Shown: positions 60,199 to 64,000 of the stretch, piece after piece | Layout of the letters: each line of letters starts with the position of its first letter | How positions within the stretch are numbered: the first letter of the stretch is position 1 | Source of the DNA: JAWKIW01 sp046331175 | GTDB lineage: Bacteria; Actinomycetota; Acidimicrobiia; Acidimicrobiales; Acidimicrobilacustridaceae | DNA length: 64,000 bases | Reading direction: 5' to 3' | NCBI GenBank assembly: GCA_046331175.1 | Contig: JAXLRI010000005.1 | Coordinates: 1-64,000, forward strand | Notes under the pieces: generated by a model | Databases searched by the model: none | Told to the model about the DNA's origin: nothing | Seen by the model: only the letters and a program-made list of their open reading frames with translations | Made by a program: the position numbers and the translations under genes

Positions 60199-61311
60199 AT
60201 GCCGGTCATCGTCGCTGCCCCGTTGAAGCTCACGAAGAAGCAACGGACCCAGCTCGAAGAGATGACGAGATCGACCTCGTCGCCGTATCGCCAGGTCGTC
60301 CAGGCCCAGGGTCTGCTGCTTGCCGCGGATGGTGAGTCGAACAGCGAGATCGCCCGGCGGTGCGGGGTGCAGCCGAACGCGGTGCGCCGGTGGCGGAATC
60401 GCTTTGCAGCCGAGGGTGTCGACGGGGTCGGAGTGATCGCGCCGGGCCGGGGTCGTAGCTCGTGGTTGCCCGAGGGCACGGTCGAGGCGGTGGTGCACGA
60501 CACCATGCACGCCAGGCCCGACGATGGGTCGACGCACTGGACGACGCGGACGATGGCAGCCCGGTTCGGGATCAGCAAGGACTCGGTCGCGCGCATCTGG
60601 CGAGACCACGGGCTCAAGCCGTGGAAGGTCGACACGTTCAAGATCTCGACCGACCCGGACTTCGAGGCGAAGCTCGTCGACGTCGTCGGCCTCTACATGA
60701 ACCCGCCCGAGCGGGCTGTGGTGTTCAGCTTCGACGAGAAGACCCAGTGCCAGGCCCTCGACCGCACCCAGCCGTCGCTGCCCCTCAAGCCCGGTCGGGC
60801 CGGGACGATGACCCATGACTACAAGCGTCACGGCACCACCGACCTGTTCGCGGCGATGAACGTCGCGACCGGTGAAGTCATCTACGACACCAAGCCGCGG
60901 CATCGGGCCAAGGAGGTGTTGGCGTTCTTCAAGCTCATCGACCTCCACGTCCCCCGCCACCTCGACGTGCACGTCGTGCTGGACAACCTGTCCGCCCACA
61001 AGGCCCCTGAGGTCGCCGAGTGGCTGGCGCACCCCAAGCGAGCGCGGTGGCACCTCCACTTCACGCCGACATCGTCGTCGTGGCTGAACCTGGTCGAGGG
61101 CTGGTTCAACCTGCTCACCGAACGGCGGCTACGGCGCGGCACGTTCTCGAGCGTCGACGAGCTCATCGAGGGCATCGAGACCTGGACCGAGCACTGGAAC
61201 GACGACCCTCAGCCCTTCATCTGGACCAAGACCGTCAAAGACATCATCGCCAAGGTCAAGCGAGGCCGAGCCACCCTGACCTCCGTCACCAAATCCGCGA
61301 CGCACCACTAG
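60199..61311 (+). CDS. IS630-family transposase
   Basis: 370 residues. N-terminal helix-turn-helix (NSEIARRCGVQPNAVRRWRNRF), a second DNA-binding part, then the DDE core: D179 (FSFDEKTQCQ), D262 (VVLDNLSAHK) and E300 (SSSWLNLVEGWF). No frameshift, so probably active. TAGGTT lies 6 bases before the ATG. The stop codon TAG uses TA from the target duplication and G from host DNA, so the frame is closed by the insertion site itself. Confidence 0.94.
   Translation: MPVIVAAPLKLTKKQRTQLEEMTRSTSSPYRQVVQAQGLLLAADGESNSEIARRCGVQPNAVRRWRNRFAAEGVDGVGVIAPGRGRSSWLPEGTVEAVVHDTMHARPDDGSTHWTTRTMAARFGISKDSVARIWRDHGLKPWKVDTFKISTDPDFEAKLVDVVGLYMNPPERAVVFSFDEKTQCQALDRTQPSLPLKPGRAGTMTHDYKRHGTTDLFAAMNVATGEVIYDTKPRHRAKEVLAFFKLIDLHVPRHLDVHVVLDNLSAHKAPEVAEWLAHPKRARWHLHFTPTSSSWLNLVEGWFNLLTERRLRRGTFSSVDELIEGIETWTEHWNDDPQPFIWTKTVKDIIAKVKRGRATLTSVTKSATHH
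61294..61308 (-). repeat. IS630 right terminal inverted repeat
   Basis: Ends in GCACCAC directly before the TA duplication at 61309-61310; the complement of the left end. It encodes the last residues of the transposase. Confidence 0.8.
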
Positions 61312-61321
61312 GTTGGCCTCG

Positions 61322-63337
61322 ATGTCCGGCCGGCCGGCGGTGCCCACCCGCTTCGACCTGCGCCACGTCCCGGCCCTCGACGGGCTGCGCGGGGTGGCGG
61401 TCGCCGGCGTCCTGCTGTTCCACGGCGGCGCCCTGACCGGTGGCTACCTCGGTGTCGACCTGTTCTTCGTGCTGTCGGGGTTCCTCATCACCTCGCTGCT
61501 GCTGCGCGAGTTCGGGGGCTCGGGCACGATCCGCCTGTCGTCGTTCTGGGCCCGCCGCGCCCGTCGCCTGCTGCCCGCCCTGTTCGGGTTGGTGGCGGTC
61601 GTCGCCCTCTACTGCGTCTTCGTGGCCAAGCCCTACGAGCTGGGCGCCATCCGCGCCGACGCCCTGGCCAGCGTCTTCTACGTCGCCAACTGGCGCTCGA
61701 TCCTCGGCGGGTCGGGCTACTGGGACCTGTACTCGGCGCCGTCGCCGTTCCACCACACGTGGAGCCTGGCGATCGAGGAGCAGTTCTACCTCGTGTGGCC
61801 GTTGGTGGTCCTCGGCCTGCTCAAGCTCGGCAAGGGGCGCCGCGGTCCGGTGCTGGTCACCGCGCTGGTGGGCGCGCTGGCGTCGGCGACGCTCATGGCG
61901 CTCCTGTGGGTGCCCGACGCCGACACCAGTCGCGTGTACCTCGGCACCGACACCCGGGCCGCCGCCGTCCTGCTCGGCGCCGCGCTGGCGACGATGCTGG
62001 CGATGCGGGGACCCATCGCCACCCACCGCGGCCGCGTCGGTCTCGAGTGGGCGGCCGTGCTCAGCGCCGTGGGGCTGGGTGTGGCGTGGGCCACCACCAG
62101 CGGCCTGGCGCCGTGGCTCTACCACTACGGCTTCTTCGTCTGCGGCGTGGCGTCCACCGTCGTCATCGCCGCCATCACCCACCCCCGGATCGGCCCGGTC
62201 GGCCGGGTGCTGCAGGTCGCGCCCCTGCGGTGGCTCGGGCTCATCTCCTACGGCCTCTACCTGTGGCACTGGCCCGTGTACGTGGTGCTCAACCGCGAGC
62301 GCGTCGGCGTCGACGGGATCGCCCTGCTCGCCGTGCGTCTCGCGGTCAGCCTGGCCTTCGCCGTCGTCTCGTACTTCGTCCTCGAGCTGCCGATCCGCCG
62401 GGACGGGTTGGCGGCCTGGCGCCGTCCCGTCCTCCAGCCGGTCGCCGCGGTGCTCGCCGTGGTGGCGGTGCTCGCCGTCACGGCCGGGGCGACCGAGCGG
62501 ACCGACCTGACCGCGGTCGGCAGCGGCCCCGATGCCACCCTGGCACCGGTCGCCACGTTCTCACCCGCCCCCGGCGACCTCGCCACCGCGCCGCCCACCA
62601 CGGTCGACCCCACCGCCGATCCGCGCGCCGAGGCCGACCAGCCCGTGGCGCGGCCGACGGGTCGGCCGGCCCGGCTGATGCTCGTGGGCGACTCGGTGCC
62701 GCTCCGCCTCGGTGAGAGCCTCGACAAGCTGAGCGGCGAGCTCGGCCTGGTGGTGGCCAACCGGGCGCTGCCGGCGTGCTCGCTCGGCGACGGGCCCCAC
62801 CGCTACCGCTACGAGGGCTACCGGGTCGACCAGGAGAAGCCGGTCTGCCGCCAGGCCTTCGCCATGTGGGCCGACGACGTCCCGGCCTTCCGCCCCGACG
62901 CGGTGGTGCTCACCTACGGCGGTCCGCCCCAGGGCGATCGCGAGGTCGACGGTGCCTTCTACGACCTGTGCGATCCGGTGCACCTCTCGTGGTACCGCCA
63001 ACAGGTCGACCGCAGCATCGACATCCTCTCGTCGACCGGGGCGGTGGTCTTCCTCGCGACGTCCGCGTACAGCCGGTTCCCGTGGATGCCCCGCGACTAC
63101 GACCGCCGCACCGACTGCATCAACGAGGTGTACCGACAGGCGGCGGCGGCGCGCCCCGCCTCGGTGGCGCGCGTGCTGCCGCTGGGGGAGTGGGCCTGCC
63201 CGCCTGCGACCAAGCCCGAGTGCGTCGGCCGCATCGACGGCGTGGACCTGCGCGAGGACGGCGTGCACTACGAGCACGCCGGCGCCGACCTCGCCTCCCG
63301 GTGGATCGCCGCCCACGTGTTCACGCCCCCGACCTGA
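61322..63337 (+). CDS. Acyltransferase-3 / SGNH O-acetyltransferase (OafA-like)
   Basis: 671 residues. The N-terminal ~370 residues are an acyltransferase-3 membrane domain with about ten segments, including the motifs VPALDGLRGVAVAGVLLFHGG and SLAIEEQFYLVWPLVV. A Thr/Pro/Asp linker leads to an SGNH hydrolase domain from about residue 450: LMLVGDSVPLR holds the nucleophile Ser, and DGVHYEHAG the Asp-His pair. Such proteins O-acetylate cell-surface sugars. Its -10 TAGGTT (61309-61314) was re-made by the IS630 target duplication. Confidence 0.88.
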   Translation: MSGRPAVPTRFDLRHVPALDGLRGVAVAGVLLFHGGALTGGYLGVDLFFVLSGFLITSLLLREFGGSGTIRLSSFWARRARRLLPALFGLVAVVALYCVFVAKPYELGAIRADALASVFYVANWRSILGGSGYWDLYSAPSPFHHTWSLAIEEQFYLVWPLVVLGLLKLGKGRRGPVLVTALVGALASATLMALLWVPDADTSRVYLGTDTRAAAVLLGAALATMLAMRGPIATHRGRVGLEWAAVLSAVGLGVAWATTSGLAPWLYHYGFFVCGVASTVVIAAITHPRIGPVGRVLQVAPLRWLGLISYGLYLWHWPVYVVLNRERVGVDGIALLAVRLAVSLAFAVVSYFVLELPIRRDGLAAWRRPVLQPVAAVLAVVAVLAVTAGATERTDLTAVGSGPDATLAPVATFSPAPGDLATAPPTTVDPTADPRAEADQPVARPTGRPARLMLVGDSVPLRLGESLDKLSGELGLVVANRALPACSLGDGPHRYRYEGYRVDQEKPVCRQAFAMWADDVPAFRPDAVVLTYGGPPQGDREVDGAFYDLCDPVHLSWYRQQVDRSIDILSSTGAVVFLATSAYSRFPWMPRDYDRRTDCINEVYRQAAAARPASVARVLPLGEWACPPATKPECVGRIDGVDLREDGVHYEHAGADLASRWIAAHVFTPPT

Positions 63338-63580
63338 CCGGCACCTGACCGGCGCGGCCGGCGCCTCCAGCGGATGGTGTGACGACCGCCACCGCAGGCC
63401 GCGGCCGGGGCCCAACGGAGCCCGATCGTGGGACCTAGGACCCTCGGCCGGACCAGGTGGTTGCGCCGACAACCTTCGTGAGGACGAGCCGCTCCGGGTC
63501 GTGGTGGGGACCAGGACCTCCCGGAGCGTGACGAAGCGGGCACCGGTGCACGCCGATGCCGGCTGGAGCGGAGGCGACGG
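63338..63580. other. Gap between acyltransferase gene and last gene
   Basis: 243 bases with no gene or recognised element beyond a GGAGGCG ribosome site at the end. Confidence 0.4.
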
Positions 63581-64000
63581 ATGCCAACGATCACCACCAC
63601 GGTGGTCAGCCGGGTCGGCACGGCCGCCGGGCCCGACGAGCCCGGAGCCCTCGGGCGCCGGATCGAGGAGGCGGCCCGGATCCCGGGCACGGCTCGACTG
63701 CGCACCGAGCGGCAGAACTCCGACGATCGCGAGGCCGATGCGCTGGCCCGCCGCGTCGCCCGGGATCCGGGTGACACCCGGGTGCACGTCGAGCGGGTGA
63801 ACCTCGCCCTCGCCGACGGCGACGCCGAGGCCGCCTACGGCGCCCTGGTCGATCTGTTCATCGCCCTCGGCCGGCGCGGGCGCGGCGTGCGCCAGCGGCT
63901 GGCCGGCGGTGTCCGCTTCCTGATCGGCGAGGAGCGCTACCAGGCGGTGGTGGCCCACCTCGACGACGGCCTGGCCGCCAACGACCCCCTGCCGCCGGCG
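63581..64000 (+). CDS. Unknown protein, 3' truncated
   Basis: 140 codons from ATG 63581 to the window end with no stop. GGAGCGGAGGCGACGG precedes the ATG. The visible part is helical and Arg/Asp/Ala-rich (RIEEAARIPGTARLRTERQNS, AYGALVDLFIALGRRGRGVRQRL, YQAVVAHLDDGLAAND), with no signal peptide or known motif. It resembles a tetratricopeptide-like or regulatory helix bundle, but I cannot name a family. Confidence 0.55.
   Translation, partial: MPTITTTVVSRVGTAAGPDEPGALGRRIEEAARIPGTARLRTERQNSDDREADALARRVARDPGDTRVHVERVNLALADGDAEAAYGALVDLFIALGRRGRGVRQRLAGGVRFLIGEERYQAVVAHLDDGLAANDPLPPA

Larger units (their letters stand above)
60157..61308 (+). mobile_element. IS630-family insertion sequence, intact
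   Basis: 1,152 bp flanked by the target dinucleotide TA at 60155-60156 and 61309-61310. Its ends are inverted repeats beginning GTGGTCCGTCGCTGA (left) and the complement of TCCGCGACGCACCAC (right), about 12 of 15 matched. It contains one intact transposase. The left end also forms a hairpin GTCGCT-GAAAT-AGCGAC. It sits in the promoter of the downstream acyltransferase gene. Confidence 0.9.

Overview
This is one contiguous stretch of a very GC-rich (about 70% or more by eye) bacterial chromosome. It is densely coded on both strands and starts many genes with GTG. The block dapA - rnj - ftsK - rimO - pgsA - cinA - thpR - recA - miaB - miaA - dapF - hflX - lexA - nrdR - nrdJ is the gene order of Actinomycetota. 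The secreted YNNSG/LDTR repeat proteins, abundant sulfotransferase and F420-type genes, and the absence of recX next to recA fit the class Acidimicrobiia best. That class assignment is inference.

Layout. 1-5.3 kb: tail of a ferritin-like diiron protein, an ATP-grasp enzyme, a winged-helix protein, dapA and RNase J. 5.4-9 kb: two tandem paralogous secreted proteins. 9-13 kb: bioB with a 59-residue Cys-rich BsaP gene, then ftsK. 13-17 kb: a membrane protein and lipoprotein pair, an SMP-30 family protein, a NUDIX hydrolase and a fatty-acid-hydroxylase-like protein. 17.1-19.4 kb: an overlapping operon of ECF sigma factor, membrane anti-sigma and ABC ATPase. 19.4-23.0 kb (minus): alcohol dehydrogenase, sulfotransferase and alkylsulfatase-like MBL protein. 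23.3-37 kb: VOC protein, rimO, pgsA, cinA, thpR, msrB(-), recA, miaB, an APH-like protein, miaA, dapF, hflX and dapC. 37-42.4 kb: sirtuin(-), two membrane proteins, dapD, dapE and a peroxiredoxin. 42.5-50.5 kb: the DNA-damage and deoxynucleotide block lexA(-)/LysM protein, nrdR, RibD-like reductase(-), lipase and nrdJ. 50.6-60 kb: accessory enzymes and exported proteins. 60.15-61.3 kb: an intact IS630-type insertion sequence. 61.3-64 kb: an acyltransferase-SGNH protein and the start of an unknown gene.

How the genes work together. dapA, dapC, dapD, dapE and dapF supply five steps of the succinylase route to meso-diaminopimelate and lysine; dapB and lysA are not here. recA, lexA and the LysM protein form an SOS core with four clear LexA palindromes and two PafBC-like promoters. 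nrdR and nrdJ pair a repressor with its class II ribonucleotide reductase, which has two phased candidate NrdR boxes in its leader. bioB and bsaP form a biotin synthase unit.

The most pervasive signal is regulatory. At 23 genes on both strands a TANNNT-like -10 hexamer lies only 6-8 bases before the start codon, the arrangement of leaderless transcription. The IS630 copy inserted exactly into the TA of one such hexamer, and its target duplication rebuilt the box. No tRNA, rRNA or CRISPR array was seen.
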